Assembly (NCBI GenBank): GCA_024693045.1
Contig: JAILLQ010000038.1
Coordinates: 1-64,000, forward strand
Source of the DNA: Treponema sp.
GTDB lineage: Bacteria; Spirochaetota; Spirochaetia; Treponematales; Treponemataceae
Direction of reading: 5' to 3'
DNA: 64,000 nt
Shown: piece after piece, positions 47,479 through 58,329 of the stretch
Numbering within the stretch: position 1 is the first letter of the stretch
How the letters are laid out: each line of letters starts with the position of its first letter
Made by a program: the position numbers and the translations under genes
Notes under the pieces: generated by a model
What the model saw: only the letters and a program-made list of their open reading frames with translations
Databases searched by the model: none
What the model was told of the DNA's origin: nothing

Positions 47479-48074
47479 CCGCCATCTTCCAGATAACGGC
47501 GACGAGTCATAATTAGATTTATAAGTTCCTGATACATGTTATAGTCGATTTCTATAGCCATTGGGAGCAGAAAAAACTCTGTTTCATCGCAATAACGCTC
47601 TATGAATTTCGGGTCAGTAACATAACCAAGAGAAATCATATTAGAAATTCTATCTGCACACTTTAAAATTTTTGCCTTTTGGCTGCCTGTATCAAGAATT
47701 CTCTTTAAGAATGCCCTTTTATCTTCATCTTCCCGTCGTGTAACTTCTAATACTAAATCCAGGACTTTTTCACCTTCTGAATCTGCATTTATAATAAGAT
47801 TTCTGTCAAAACCGGGAATATCTTCTACAGTATCATGAACAACAGAGGCCTTTAGAAGCACGGAATCTATGTATCCATAATCGATAAGAATAGCCAGTGT
47901 ATCCATCTGATGGCGAAACATATTACCACCAGCATGACGGGCTTTACCAATAAGACCAGTTGCAAGCTGCATGTATGGAGCCAAATGCATATCACTTAAA
48001 CGCTGCATTTCTTCAATTTTCATATTTTTAGAGCGTTCGACTTTCATCTCATACTTTGCTTTAGCCATATGCAT
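47433..48074 (-). CDS. Stand-alone HD-domain protein resembling the RelA/SpoT hydrolase domain
   Basis: FRHQMDTLAILIDYGYIDSVLLKASVVHDTVEDI and ILKCADRISNMISLGY. Confidence 0.7.
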   Translation of the reverse strand: MHMAKAKYEMKVERSKNMKIEEMQRLSDMHLAPYMQLATGLIGKARHAGGNMFRHQMDTLAILIDYGYIDSVLLKASVVHDTVEDIPGFDRNLIINADSEGEKVLDLVLEVTRREDEDKRAFLKRILDTGSQKAKILKCADRISNMISLGYVTDPKFIERYCDETEFFLLPMAIEIDYNMYQELINLIMTRRRYLEDGGYFCKDRKESTPPKK

Positions 48075-48139
48075 TCCTCCTGAATTCTAGCTGCACAAAT
48101 TCAAGGCAAACCGGTTATTAAGTTTGCCTTGAATATTAA

Positions 48140-50887
48140 TTAAAGACTAGAAATATAAGACTGAAGTTTTTCAATCTTACGTTTATTTTCTTCCATCTTG
48201 TCTCTTTCTGCCTGAACAACTTCAGCAGGAGCATGTTGAGCGAAACTGCCTGAAAGTTTTGCTTCACTTCGTTTTACCCAACCAGATTCAGTATCTATTT
48301 CTTTCTTGAAACGAGCAATTAAAGCATCCTTGTTGATTGATTCATCAACAATAATAAATGCTTCATAACCCTTTCCAACAGTTCCTACCGAACTCAGAGG
48401 CTTTGCATCAGTGAATTCAACATTTGCAACACCACAAAGTAATTTTATCATATCAACTTTTTCTGTGCAAACTTCTGCTTCACTTCCCTTTGTAATTAGC
48501 AGAGCAATATTGATTTTATTAGCAGGATCAATACCACATTCGGCACGCAATGCTCGAACCTGACCAATCAAGTCTTTTAGAACATCAAAACGAGCCTGAA
48601 CAGCTTTGTCATCACGCTCTGCTACAACTTCTGGGAAAGGAGCGTTGATAAGCATAGCCTGGTATTCAGAATTAGAAAGAATCTTGTTTTGGCCAGCCTT
48701 CTTTCTATTTTCAATAATTTCTGCTAATGGAAGCTTAGAATAGATTTCCTCTGTAACAAACGGAATAAATGGATGAAGAAGTCTTAAAGATTCTTCAAGA
48801 ACATTAAGAAGAACAGAAACAGCTCTATCTTTTTCATTTTCATCGCCATGCCAGAAGCTTAATTTTGTGGCTTCAACATACCAGTCACAGAATTCGTTCC
48901 AGAAATATTCCATAAGAGAAGAAGCTGCATCATTGTAACGGTAACTTTCAAGAGCTTCTCTATTTGCCTTTACAGCAGCATTAAGGCGTGCATAAATCCA
49001 GCGGTCAAGTTCTGTAAGATCAGAATCTTTTACAGGAATCAATGTACGGCCTTCAAGATTTCCAAGAATGTAGCGGCTTGCATTCCAAACTTTATTACAG
49101 AAGCGGCTTCCTAATTTAAAGCTATCTTTGTCGATAAGGATATCCTGTCCCTGTGCACACATAAAACTTAATGTAAACTTGAGGGCATCAGAACCATAGA
49201 GGTCAATAATTTCAAGAGGATCGATACCATTTCCCAAAGACTTACTCATCTTGCGGCCCTGCTTATCTCTAACAAGACCATGGATATAGATATCATGGAA
49301 AGGAACTTTTCCTGTAAATTCCAAAGAAGCCATAATCATTCGGCTTACCCAGAAGAAAATGATATCGTAAGCAGTTACAAGAGCACTTGTAGGGAAGAAA
49401 TTTTCAAAATCTGGAGTCTTTTCAGGCCAGCCTAAGGTACTAAAAGGCCACAACCATGAAGAGAACCATGTATCAAGTACATCTTCATCCTGTTTAAGTT
49501 TCTTTGAACCACACTTTGGACAGCAGCTTGGGTCTTCACGACTTACAATTGTTTCTCCACAATCTTCACAGTACCAGGCAGGAATACGGTGACCCCACCA
49601 AATCTGACGGCTTACACACCAGTCGCGAATATTTTCAAGCCAGTTGCGATATGTGTTTTCCCATTTCTGAGGAAAGAACTGAATTTCTCCATTCTTCCAT
49701 GCAGCAAGAGCTTTTTCTGCCATTGGCTTCATTTTTACGAACCACTGAGCAGAAAGATAAGGTTCAACAACAGTCTTACAACGATAACAGTGTCCTACAG
49801 AGTGAACCATTTTTTCTTCACCCTTAAAAAGGCCAGCCTCTGTCAAATCTTCTATGACGAGTTTGCGGGCAGCTTCAGGTTTTAATCCCTGATATTTTTC
49901 AGGAACATTTTCGTTTAAGCGTCCGTCTGGAGTCAAAAGATTTATTACTTCAAGATTATGGCGTTTACCAACTTCCCAGTCGTTAGGGTCGTGAGCAGGC
50001 GTAATCTTTACCATACCTGTTCCAAAGGCCATATCAACATAATCATCTGCAATAATAGGGATTTCTTTTCCTGTGATAGGAAGTTTTAGTTTTTTTCCAA
50101 CAATAGACTTGTAGCGGTCATCGTTAGGGTTTACAGCAACAGCAGTATCACCAAAGAAAGTTTCAGGACGAGTTGTAGCAACCTCAATTTTTCCACTTCC
50201 ATCAGCGTATTCATAGTAAAGGTGGTACATTGCCCCCTGTGTATCTTCGTGGTCAACTTCATCATCTGCCAATGCTGTTCCACAACGAGGACACCAGTTT
50301 ACAAGACGCTGGCCCTTATACATAAGACCGCGTTCATATAATGTTACAAAAACATCTCGAACGGCTTTTGAAAGACCTTCATCATAAGTAAATCTTTCAC
50401 GATCCCAGTCTGTTGAATTACCAAGTTTTCTCTGCTGTTTCACGATGATGTCGTGATGAGCCTTCTTAACTTCCCAAGTTCTTTCAATAAACTTTTCACG
50501 GCCAAGGTCATTGCGAGTCTTGCCTTCTTTTTTGAGCTGTCGTTCAACAACATTCTGAGTTGCAATACCGGCGTGGTCTGTACCTGTAAGCCAAAGAGTA
50601 TTATCACCCTTCATACGGTGATATCGAACAACTACATCCTGTAAAGTATTATTCAATCCGTGACCCATGTGAAGAACGCCGGTAACATTTGGCGGAGGAA
50701 TCACGACTGTATATTTTCCTGATTTACCACTGCAATCTTTACAACTGCATTTTTTAACGTATTCTGCATGAATCGGAGATGATTCATCACTTGCTGGCTT
50801 AAAGTAGCCACCCTCGTCCCACTGATTATAAATTCTGTCTTCAAAATCTTTAGGGGAATATGCCTTTTCAAGTTCAATTGCTTTCAT
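48140..50887 (-). CDS. valS: Valyl-tRNA synthetase
   Basis: PPPNVTGVLHMGHGLNNTLQDVVVRYHRMKGDNTLWLTGTDHAGIATQ; KMSKSLGNGIDPLEI. Confidence 0.97.
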   Translation of the reverse strand: MKAIELEKAYSPKDFEDRIYNQWDEGGYFKPASDESSPIHAEYVKKCSCKDCSGKSGKYTVVIPPPNVTGVLHMGHGLNNTLQDVVVRYHRMKGDNTLWLTGTDHAGIATQNVVERQLKKEGKTRNDLGREKFIERTWEVKKAHHDIIVKQQRKLGNSTDWDRERFTYDEGLSKAVRDVFVTLYERGLMYKGQRLVNWCPRCGTALADDEVDHEDTQGAMYHLYYEYADGSGKIEVATTRPETFFGDTAVAVNPNDDRYKSIVGKKLKLPITGKEIPIIADDYVDMAFGTGMVKITPAHDPNDWEVGKRHNLEVINLLTPDGRLNENVPEKYQGLKPEAARKLVIEDLTEAGLFKGEEKMVHSVGHCYRCKTVVEPYLSAQWFVKMKPMAEKALAAWKNGEIQFFPQKWENTYRNWLENIRDWCVSRQIWWGHRIPAWYCEDCGETIVSREDPSCCPKCGSKKLKQDEDVLDTWFSSWLWPFSTLGWPEKTPDFENFFPTSALVTAYDIIFFWVSRMIMASLEFTGKVPFHDIYIHGLVRDKQGRKMSKSLGNGIDPLEIIDLYGSDALKFTLSFMCAQGQDILIDKDSFKLGSRFCNKVWNASRYILGNLEGRTLIPVKDSDLTELDRWIYARLNAAVKANREALESYRYNDAASSLMEYFWNEFCDWYVEATKLSFWHGDENEKDRAVSVLLNVLEESLRLLHPFIPFVTEEIYSKLPLAEIIENRKKAGQNKILSNSEYQAMLINAPFPEVVAERDDKAVQARFDVLKDLIGQVRALRAECGIDPANKINIALLITKGSEAEVCTEKVDMIKLLCGVANVEFTDAKPLSSVGTVGKGYEAFIIVDESINKDALIARFKKEIDTESGWVKRSEAKLSGSFAQHAPAEVVQAERDKMEENKRKIEKLQSYISSL

Positions 50888-50938
50888 AGCCAAAAATTAT
50901 AATGAATTTGAACACTTGTTACAATTGAGAAAATAATC

Positions 50939-51358
50939 TTATTCCAGACCTAAATTCTTCCATATTTGACTTAATTCATCCCTTGAAATCACAAATGTTA
51001 AATACATTGATAAATCCGGATATTCGGAGAAGTCAGGACTTTCTACTCTTCCTAAAAAAGAAGCGCCCAAACCACATAGTTTTTGATTGAGTGCAGAAAA
51101 TTCTTCCCCTCTGCATTCATGAGAAAGTCTAAGGCGACCTTTGATTCCAGAAATGTCAGCACACAGCAAGGCGGTAAGTTCTTCTTTTTTTTCATCATGG
51201 TAAAGATAGAGGAAACCATTATAATCCCTGTAAGTGTATTTTTCCCAAATCAAATAAGGATGTTCTTCTATAGGCTTAGCCCGGTGGCAGGACGAAAAAA
51301 GCGTGATAAAAAGCAAAAAAATAATAATTTTAATTTTTTTAAAAGTCATTTTTCCCAT
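50939..51358 (-). CDS. Putative small lipoprotein, unknown function
   Basis: Signal sequence KIKIIIFLLFITLFSSC with lipobox-like FSSC; start codon uncertain (51358 or 51349). Confidence 0.6.
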   Translation of the reverse strand: MGKMTFKKIKIIIFLLFITLFSSCHRAKPIEEHPYLIWEKYTYRDYNGFLYLYHDEKKEELTALLCADISGIKGRLRLSHECRGEEFSALNQKLCGLGASFLGRVESPDFSEYPDLSMYLTFVISRDELSQIWKNLGLE

Positions 51359-51457
51359 ACTATATTCAGTCAGAATCAGTGTCAAATGTAATTTTTTTCT
51401 TTCCTTTTAAAAATACCGTAGTATAATTTATGTCATTGTAAAGACTTCGGAGGTTCT

Positions 51458-53539
51458 ATGAAATTTTTTCACAGTCTTGAATTTCGTATTTTAGCGATTT
51501 CAATAGGTATTATAATACTATCAAATGTTTTTCTTACATTTATATCCCTCAATCTCTCTTTGTCTGCAAATCAAGAATCTGTAGAAGCACTATTAGATGC
51601 TGTTTCAGATTCTGCAGCTGGAAAAATCAAAGGTGAAACAGAAAAACAAATAAGAATGCTTGAAACTCTGGCCAGATCAGAATTCCTTACCGATTCTAAT
51701 ATTTCCCTAAGAGAAAAATGCGCAATGCTTTCTAAATATGCTGGCGTAAACAAAGAATATGAAAATATCGGGTTTTACGATTTAGCCGGTAACTCTTATA
51801 CAGCAGATGGAAGAAAAATCCAGCTTCAGAGAGTTTATATCGATAATGCAAAAATAGGAAAGAACACAATCATGAATCCTGCAATAAATCCTGTTACAAA
51901 TATTTTATTTCAGATTTATGCAGTTCCTGTTTATGATGGAAATAAAATTATCGGATGTCTTACAGCTAATGTTTTAGGTGAAAGCCTTTCTGAAAAAATT
52001 GCCCAGCTCACTTTCGGTAAATCTGATTCAATGGTTATGGTAATCGATAGAGAATCTGGTAAGATTGTAGCATCCCAGCAAATAGAAGATGTTCAAAACG
52101 AAAATAACCTCAGTTCTTACACAAATCCTTCTAATGAAGCTGTCTTGAATAGAATGTTAGCAGGAGAAACTGGAAACGATTCCTTTATTGAAGAAGCAAC
52201 AGGAGTAAGACGAATTGTAGCCTTCAGACCTGTTCCAGGAATCAATTGGGCGGTACTGGGACTCTGTGATTATGATGACTTCTATGGACACATCGATCAA
52301 ATGAAGATTTTTATTTCAATTCTTTCAGTAGTAATTCTTCTTGTTTCAGTAATAGCTATCGGTGCTACAGTACACCTTGGTTTAAGCTCTCTTTCAAAAC
52401 TTAAGGCTGCTATCGAAGAAATTGCATCTGGAGAAGCTGACCTTACCAAACGAATTGACCACAAAGCTAAAGATGAAATTGGAGACGTAGTAAAAGGCTT
52501 TAACAAATTTGTAGACAGACTTCAGGAAATAATGACAAACATCAAGGGAACAAAAGAAGGACTTTCTCTTGAAGATGAAAACCTTGAAGCTGCAACCCAG
52601 GATGCCTCAGCTTGTATAACTCAAATTTCAGCTAACATCGAAAGTGTAAATACTCAGATTAGTTCTCAGGCAAACAGCGTTACAGAAACAGCCGGAGCTG
52701 TAAATGAGATTGCAAGCAACATTGAAAGTCTTGAACACATGATTGAATCACAAGCTTCAGGAATTACTCAGGCATCTTCTGCCGTAGAAGAAATGATTGG
52801 AAACATCAATTCCGTAAACAGTGCAGTTGATAAAATGGTATCTTCTTTCAATCTGCTTGAATCAAACACAAACACTGGTATCAATACACTTTCGAATGCT
52901 AATGAAAAAATTAAACAGATTGAAGATGAGTCAAACATGCTCCAAGATGCTAACACGGCAATTGCAAACATAGCAGAACAGACAAACCTGCTTGCTATGA
53001 ATGCCGCAATCGAAGCAGCTCATGCAGGTGAAGCGGGAAAAGGTTTTAGCGTTGTAGCCGACGAAATTCGTAAACTTTCAGAAACCTCTTCGTCCCAGTC
53101 TAGAACTATTGGCGAAGAGCTTAAGAAAATTCAGGAAACAATTGCTTCTGTCGTTATTGCAGCAGGAGATACAACAGCAGCCTTCGGGTCAGTTTCAACA
53201 AGTATCGACGACACAAGCAATATAATCCAGCAAATTAAAGCTGCAATGGAAGAACAGCAGATTGGTTCAAAACAGATTATAGATGCACTTCAATCTATGA
53301 ATAACTCTACAGCAGAAGTAAAAGCAGCTTCTCAGGAAATGCTTGAAGGAAACAAGCAGATTCTTAAAGAAGTTGAACTCCTGAAAGAATCTTCTGCAAT
53401 TATGACAGACAGCATGAACGAAATGTCAGCGGGTGCATTAAAAATGAATGAAACAGGAGCCGCTCTGGCAACTATTTCTAACAAAGTAACAGATTCTATT
53501 AAAGAAATTGGCGACGAAATCGATAAATTCGTTGTATAA
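51458..53539 (+). CDS. Methyl-accepting chemotaxis protein with CACHE-like sensor, HAMP and signalling domain
   Basis: [60 protein letters not shown]. Confidence 0.96.
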   Translation: MKFFHSLEFRILAISIGIIILSNVFLTFISLNLSLSANQESVEALLDAVSDSAAGKIKGETEKQIRMLETLARSEFLTDSNISLREKCAMLSKYAGVNKEYENIGFYDLAGNSYTADGRKIQLQRVYIDNAKIGKNTIMNPAINPVTNILFQIYAVPVYDGNKIIGCLTANVLGESLSEKIAQLTFGKSDSMVMVIDRESGKIVASQQIEDVQNENNLSSYTNPSNEAVLNRMLAGETGNDSFIEEATGVRRIVAFRPVPGINWAVLGLCDYDDFYGHIDQMKIFISILSVVILLVSVIAIGATVHLGLSSLSKLKAAIEEIASGEADLTKRIDHKAKDEIGDVVKGFNKFVDRLQEIMTNIKGTKEGLSLEDENLEAATQDASACITQISANIESVNTQISSQANSVTETAGAVNEIASNIESLEHMIESQASGITQASSAVEEMIGNINSVNSAVDKMVSSFNLLESNTNTGINTLSNANEKIKQIEDESNMLQDANTAIANIAEQTNLLAMNAAIEAAHAGEAGKGFSVVADEIRKLSETSSSQSRTIGEELKKIQETIASVVIAAGDTTAAFGSVSTSIDDTSNIIQQIKAAMEEQQIGSKQIIDALQSMNNSTAEVKAASQEMLEGNKQILKEVELLKESSAIMTDSMNEMSAGALKMNETGAALATISNKVTDSIKEIGDEIDKFVV

Positions 53540-53574
53540 AAAAAGGCCCGAACTTTTGTTCAGACCTTAATTCA

Positions 53575-53617
53575 AAGGTGATTTTGAAGCTGGTAGTTTC
53601 AAAGTCACCTTTTTTTA
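53575..53617. terminator. Rho-independent terminator between convergent MCP and symporter genes
   Basis: AAGGTGATTTTGAA...TTTCAAAGTCACCTT then TTTTT. Confidence 0.85.
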
Positions 53618-53627
53618 TTACTAATTC

Positions 53628-55112
53628 TTAGTCAGCTAAAACCTTATCATTATTAAAATCATAACCGATTGTATAAATTCGTTTTCCACTAAAGAAGTCT
53701 TTTGTAAGTTTTACTATTACTCCATTCAAAATCAAAAGTGAAATAATATTTGGAATAGCCATAAGTCCGTTTACGATATCGGCTATTGTCCAAACAGCAG
53801 ATACTGTCATATAAGGACCTGCAAATACGGCTACAATGTAGAGCCAACGGTAAATTTTTACAGGAGTCATATTTCCATTTGAAAGATATTCAATACATCT
53901 TTCTGAGTAATAATCCCATCCCAAGATTGTAGTAAAAGCAAAGAGAACTAGAGAAATCATCAATACAAATGATATTACAACAGGAGGAACTCTAGGTAGC
54001 AAAACCTGGAAAGCAGAGTTAGTAAGTTCAAAACCAGTAAGATTTGCAATCTCCGGCTTTATCAAAAGTCCAATTACAATAGAAAGACCAGTCATAGAAC
54101 AAATAACAATTGTATCAAAGAAAGTTCCAGTCATTGAAATTATACCCTGCTGAACAGCATGATCAACTTTTGCAGCGGAAGCGGCAATTGGAGCAGAACC
54201 TAATCCAGCTTCGTTACTAAAAATACCACGAGCAATACCTTTCTGCATTGCAACAATCATAGCACCTACAGCACCACCGGTAGCAGCCTTAAATCCAAAA
54301 GCTCCCTGGAATACTGCTTCAATTGCATCAAGAATATGTGAAACGTTACATGCTAAAGCAAACACAGCAAAAACAACGTAGATTACAGCCATAACAGGAA
54401 CGATAACACCTGCAACAGTAGAAATACGCTTTAATCCACCAATTATAACCAATGCTACGAATACTGCGAGTATAATAGAAGAAACAACTACAACTACTGA
54501 ATAACTACCTAAAAGAGGAATATTAACAAGCTGAAGTTCTCCACAGGCTGTCTTTGCGAAAGTCTGAATACCATTTGTAATAGAGTTCACCTGACTGAAT
54601 GTACCAATTCCAAAAAGCCCTACCATTGTTCCAAAAATTGCAAAAAGCACTGCAAGTAATTTACCGAATACAGGAAACTTAGCCCCTACACCTTTTTCAC
54701 ATGTATAGAAAGGTCCGCCCAAGATATGACCATCAGCTTTTTCTTCACGGTAATGAATGGCAAGAAGACATTCAGCATATTTTGTAGCCATACCCAATAA
54801 AGCAGCAAGCCACATCCAGAAAAGAGCTCCTGGACCGCCCAATGCAATGGCTGTCGCAACACCTACAATATTTCCAGTTCCTACGGTTGCAGAAAGAGCA
54901 GTACAAAGAGCCTTAAAACTAGAAAGTTCACCGTCTCCGCCATCAGTGTTTTTACTGAAAATCGATTTAAGAGCGAACTTCAGCTGCTTAAACTGCACAC
55001 CCTTTAATCTGATTGTTAAAAAGATACCAGTTACCAGAATCAAAATGATTAATGGTAAGCCCCAGACAAAACCATCAATGGCTTCTAAAATAGAATTGAT
55101 TTTTGCGAACAT
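53628..55112 (-). CDS. AGCS-family alanine/glycine:cation (Na+) symporter
   Basis: ALSATVGTGNIVGVATAIALGGPGALFWMWLAALLGMATKYAECLLAIHYR and GIARGIFSNEAGLGSAPIAASAAK. Confidence 0.95.
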   Translation of the reverse strand: MFAKINSILEAIDGFVWGLPLIILILVTGIFLTIRLKGVQFKQLKFALKSIFSKNTDGGDGELSSFKALCTALSATVGTGNIVGVATAIALGGPGALFWMWLAALLGMATKYAECLLAIHYREEKADGHILGGPFYTCEKGVGAKFPVFGKLLAVLFAIFGTMVGLFGIGTFSQVNSITNGIQTFAKTACGELQLVNIPLLGSYSVVVVVSSIILAVFVALVIIGGLKRISTVAGVIVPVMAVIYVVFAVFALACNVSHILDAIEAVFQGAFGFKAATGGAVGAMIVAMQKGIARGIFSNEAGLGSAPIAASAAKVDHAVQQGIISMTGTFFDTIVICSMTGLSIVIGLLIKPEIANLTGFELTNSAFQVLLPRVPPVVISFVLMISLVLFAFTTILGWDYYSERCIEYLSNGNMTPVKIYRWLYIVAVFAGPYMTVSAVWTIADIVNGLMAIPNIISLLILNGVIVKLTKDFFSGKRIYTIGYDFNNDKVLAD

Positions 55113-55186
55113 TACGTTCCCCCAAAATTCAGCAATTTTTTTATATTATATATTTAAACAAAAAATGTGTATATAAATGAAAATCC

Positions 55187-55218
55187 TTGACACTAGTAGT
55201 ACAGTCTGACATACTACT
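55187..55218 (+). promoter_or_regulatory. Putative promoter overlapped by a dyad-symmetric operator, upstream of MATE gene
   Basis: TTGACA (55187-55192), 17 bp, CATACT (55210-55215); AGTAGTA-N10-TACTACT at 55195-55218. Confidence 0.6.
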
Positions 55219-55222
55219 TTCT

Positions 55223-56599
55223 ATGAACAATAAATATTTTGGAACAGCTTCTTTTTATAAAAGAGCTCTTGCAATAGCAATTCCTGTAATGGCTCAGCTT
55301 TTAGTACAAACCCTAGTTTCTCTTGTTGACAACTTTATGGTTGCCGGTCTAGGAGACATAAAAATGAGTGGAGTAAACATAGCCGGTTCCATAAATTTTA
55401 TTTTCCTCATTTTCACGAATACTGTATGTATGGCAGGTGGAATCTTTATGAGTCAGTTCAAAGGAGCTGATGATAAAGAAAACATGCAGCAGACCTTCCG
55501 CTTCAAATTGCTCTTTCTCGGCTTTTTCGGTATTGCCTATTCACTTTTGTGCTGGTTTGCACCAAGACAGCTCTTTAACCTTATGGTTACAATAAACAAG
55601 GATGCAGACAAGATACTTATCCAAGCTCAGCTTTACAGCCGTGCGGTTTCATTTTCATGGATTTTTATGGTTTTGGCACAAGCATGCGCCTCATCCCTTA
55701 GAGAAATAGAAAAAGTTAGAGCTCCACTTGTTATTTCTGTTGCAGCAACTCTAATAAATACTCTTTTCAACTGGCTCCTGATATATGGAAATTTAGGTTT
55801 TCCACGACTGGAAGTAAAAGGTGCTGGATACGCAACCGTAATAGCCCAAATGTCACAACTTTTGATTTTCATTATATATCTTGCAATAAAAAAGCCGGAT
55901 TTTATTTTCAATCCACTGAAAATTTTTGCAATAAGAATAAAACTTTTTCTTACTATTTCACGAAAATCTCTTGTTATTCTATATTCAGAACTTTTCTGGG
56001 CCTTTTCAGAAACTTTATCAAATGCCCTTTTCAATACTAGAGGTGGAGCAGAGGTCGTTTCTGGAATGGCAGCCGGATTTGCAATTGCAAACCTCTTTTT
56101 CATCTGTTTTTCAGGTATTGTAAACAGTACAAGCGTAATAATAGGACAGGAACTTGGAGCCGGTCATCTAGAAGAAGCAAGAAGGCAAAAAAACTGGGTT
56201 TTGTCTGGCTCTATAATTTTTGGAAGTATTTTTACACTTATTGGATTTTCAACTATAGGTCTTATTCCCTTTGTATTTAAAAATCTTACCCCAGAAGCCA
56301 GAGTTATTGCCCGAAACCTGATAATTGTAGCAGCTATTTACCTGCCTTTGTGGGCATACATTAATGCTCTTTATTCTATTTCTAGAACCGGCGGAGACAC
56401 CAAAATGGGGGCAGTTTGCGACACCGTTGCAAATATTCTATTCATTTTAGGGATGATAGCCACAACCTTCTTAACAAAATGGGGACCGGTTACAATGTAC
56501 GCAATCGTAAAATTAAGTGATTTCCCAAAAGCACTGATTGGACAAATATGGCTCAAAAAAGAAAGATGGCTTGTGAACCTTGCAGAAAAAAACCGCTGA
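55223..56599 (+). CDS. MATE-family efflux transporter (start MNNKYFGTAS; track ORF begins at 55187)
   Basis: ALAIAIPVMAQLLVQTLVSLVDNFMVAGLGD and 12-TM hydrophobic pattern. Confidence 0.93.
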   Translation: MNNKYFGTASFYKRALAIAIPVMAQLLVQTLVSLVDNFMVAGLGDIKMSGVNIAGSINFIFLIFTNTVCMAGGIFMSQFKGADDKENMQQTFRFKLLFLGFFGIAYSLLCWFAPRQLFNLMVTINKDADKILIQAQLYSRAVSFSWIFMVLAQACASSLREIEKVRAPLVISVAATLINTLFNWLLIYGNLGFPRLEVKGAGYATVIAQMSQLLIFIIYLAIKKPDFIFNPLKIFAIRIKLFLTISRKSLVILYSELFWAFSETLSNALFNTRGGAEVVSGMAAGFAIANLFFICFSGIVNSTSVIIGQELGAGHLEEARRQKNWVLSGSIIFGSIFTLIGFSTIGLIPFVFKNLTPEARVIARNLIIVAAIYLPLWAYINALYSISRTGGDTKMGAVCDTVANILFILGMIATTFLTKWGPVTMYAIVKLSDFPKALIGQIWLKKERWLVNLAEKNR

Positions 56600-56681
56600 T
56601 TGTAAAAAATAAGCGAATTCATTATTATTCTAAACAATACCGCTTTTAAAGCGAATCAATTTTAATTTTACGAGGCTTCAA

Positions 56682-58265
56682 ATGGCTACATGGTCAAACG
56701 CTGACACTCTTTCTTCATGGAAGAAGTTGCAGTCCCTTAAGGGAATGGTTTCTGTTAAAGACGAACTTTCGTCTGCTAACGCAGTAAAAAGAATCAAAGA
56801 ATATTCTGTTCCAATGGCAGAAGGACTTACTTACAATTACGCTGCAAAACAGGTAAATGAGCAGATTCTTAAAACTTTGCAGGAACTTTCTGATGAATCA
56901 CAGCTTCTTGAAAAATTTGAAGCTCTTTACAACGGTGAAGTTGTAAACACTGGTGAAAAAAGAATGGTACTTCACCAGCTCACTCGCGGACAGCTTGGAA
57001 AAGATGTAATGGCGGACGGTGTAAACAAAAGAGAATTCTACATTAAAGAACAGAAACGCATTGCTGAATTTGCTGACAAGGTTCACTCGGGAAAAATTGT
57101 AAACGAAAAGGGTGAAAAATTTACATCAGTATGCCAGATTGGTATCGGCGGTTCAGACTTAGGTCCTCGCGCAATGTACCTTGCTCTTGAAAACTGGGCA
57201 AAAAAGAACAATACATTCAAAATGGAAGCTCACTTCATTTCAAATGTAGACCCAGATGACGCATCTGCAGTTCTTGCTTCAATTGATCTTGCTCATACAA
57301 TCTTTATCCTTGTTTCTAAATCAGGAACAACTCTTGAAACTTTGACAAACGAATCATTCGTTAAAGATGGACTTAAAAAGGCTGGTCTTGAAGTTTCTAA
57401 ACATATGATTGCTGTAACATCTGAAACAAGTCCACTTGCTCACAACCCTGACTACATGGAAGCTTTCTACATGGACGACTACATCGGTGGTCGTTACTCA
57501 TCATGTTCTGGCGTTGGTGGAGCAGTACTTTCACTTGCATTTGGTCCAAAAGTTTTCGCAGACTTCCTTGACGGAGCTGCTGCAGAAGACAAAACAGCTT
57601 TAAATAAAGACATCACAAAAAACCCAGCTCTTCTGGACGCACTCATCGGAGTTTACGAAAGAAATGTTCAGGATTATCCATCAACAGCTATTCTTCCATA
57701 CAGTCAGGCTCTTTCTCGTTTCCCTGCTCACCTTCAGCAGCTTGATATGGAATCTAACGGTAAATCTGTAAACCGCGATGGAAAAGCAATCAACTATGTA
57801 ACTGGTCCTGTAATTTTCGGAGAACCAGGAACAAATGGTCAGCATTCTTTCTACCAGCTTCTTCACCAGGGAACAAGTATCGTTCCTCTTCAGTTCATCG
57901 CATTCAGCGAAAATCAGACTGGAAAAGATGTTGTAATTGAAGATTCTACCAGCCAGAAAAAACTCTGCGCTAATGTTGTAGCTCAGATTGTTGCTTTCGC
58001 TTGTGGAAAAACTGATGCAGATCCAAACAAATCATTTGCAGGTAACAGACCTTCTTCTTTGATTTACGGTAAAGCACTTACACCAAAAACACTGGGAGCT
58101 CTTTTGGCTCACTTCGAAAACAAAGTAATGTTCCAGGGCTTTGTATGGAACATCAACTCTTTCGATCAGGAAGGTGTTCAGCTGGGTAAAAAACTTGCAA
58201 AAGCAGTTCTTTCAAATCAGATGGAAGCTTCTCTTGCAGAATATGCAAGTCTCTTAATTAAATAA
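56682..58265 (+). CDS. pgi: Glucose-6-phosphate isomerase
   Basis: VCQIGIGGSDLGPRAMYLAL, FILVSKSGTTLETLTNESFVK, GGRYSSCSGVGGAVLSLAFG, EPGTNGQHSFYQLLHQGT. Confidence 0.96.
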   Translation: MATWSNADTLSSWKKLQSLKGMVSVKDELSSANAVKRIKEYSVPMAEGLTYNYAAKQVNEQILKTLQELSDESQLLEKFEALYNGEVVNTGEKRMVLHQLTRGQLGKDVMADGVNKREFYIKEQKRIAEFADKVHSGKIVNEKGEKFTSVCQIGIGGSDLGPRAMYLALENWAKKNNTFKMEAHFISNVDPDDASAVLASIDLAHTIFILVSKSGTTLETLTNESFVKDGLKKAGLEVSKHMIAVTSETSPLAHNPDYMEAFYMDDYIGGRYSSCSGVGGAVLSLAFGPKVFADFLDGAAAEDKTALNKDITKNPALLDALIGVYERNVQDYPSTAILPYSQALSRFPAHLQQLDMESNGKSVNRDGKAINYVTGPVIFGEPGTNGQHSFYQLLHQGTSIVPLQFIAFSENQTGKDVVIEDSTSQKKLCANVVAQIVAFACGKTDADPNKSFAGNRPSSLIYGKALTPKTLGALLAHFENKVMFQGFVWNINSFDQEGVQLGKKLAKAVLSNQMEASLAEYASLLIK

Positions 58266-58290
58266 ATTTGATTAAATTGACAAATAAAAA

Positions 58291-58329
58291 ACTGCGAAAA
58301 AGTTTTATCCTTTTTCGCAGTTTTTTTTA
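58291..58329. terminator. Bidirectional rho-independent terminator (pgi / HD-GYP convergent)
   Basis: AACTGCGAAAAAG...CTTTTTCGCAGTT followed by T run. Confidence 0.9.
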
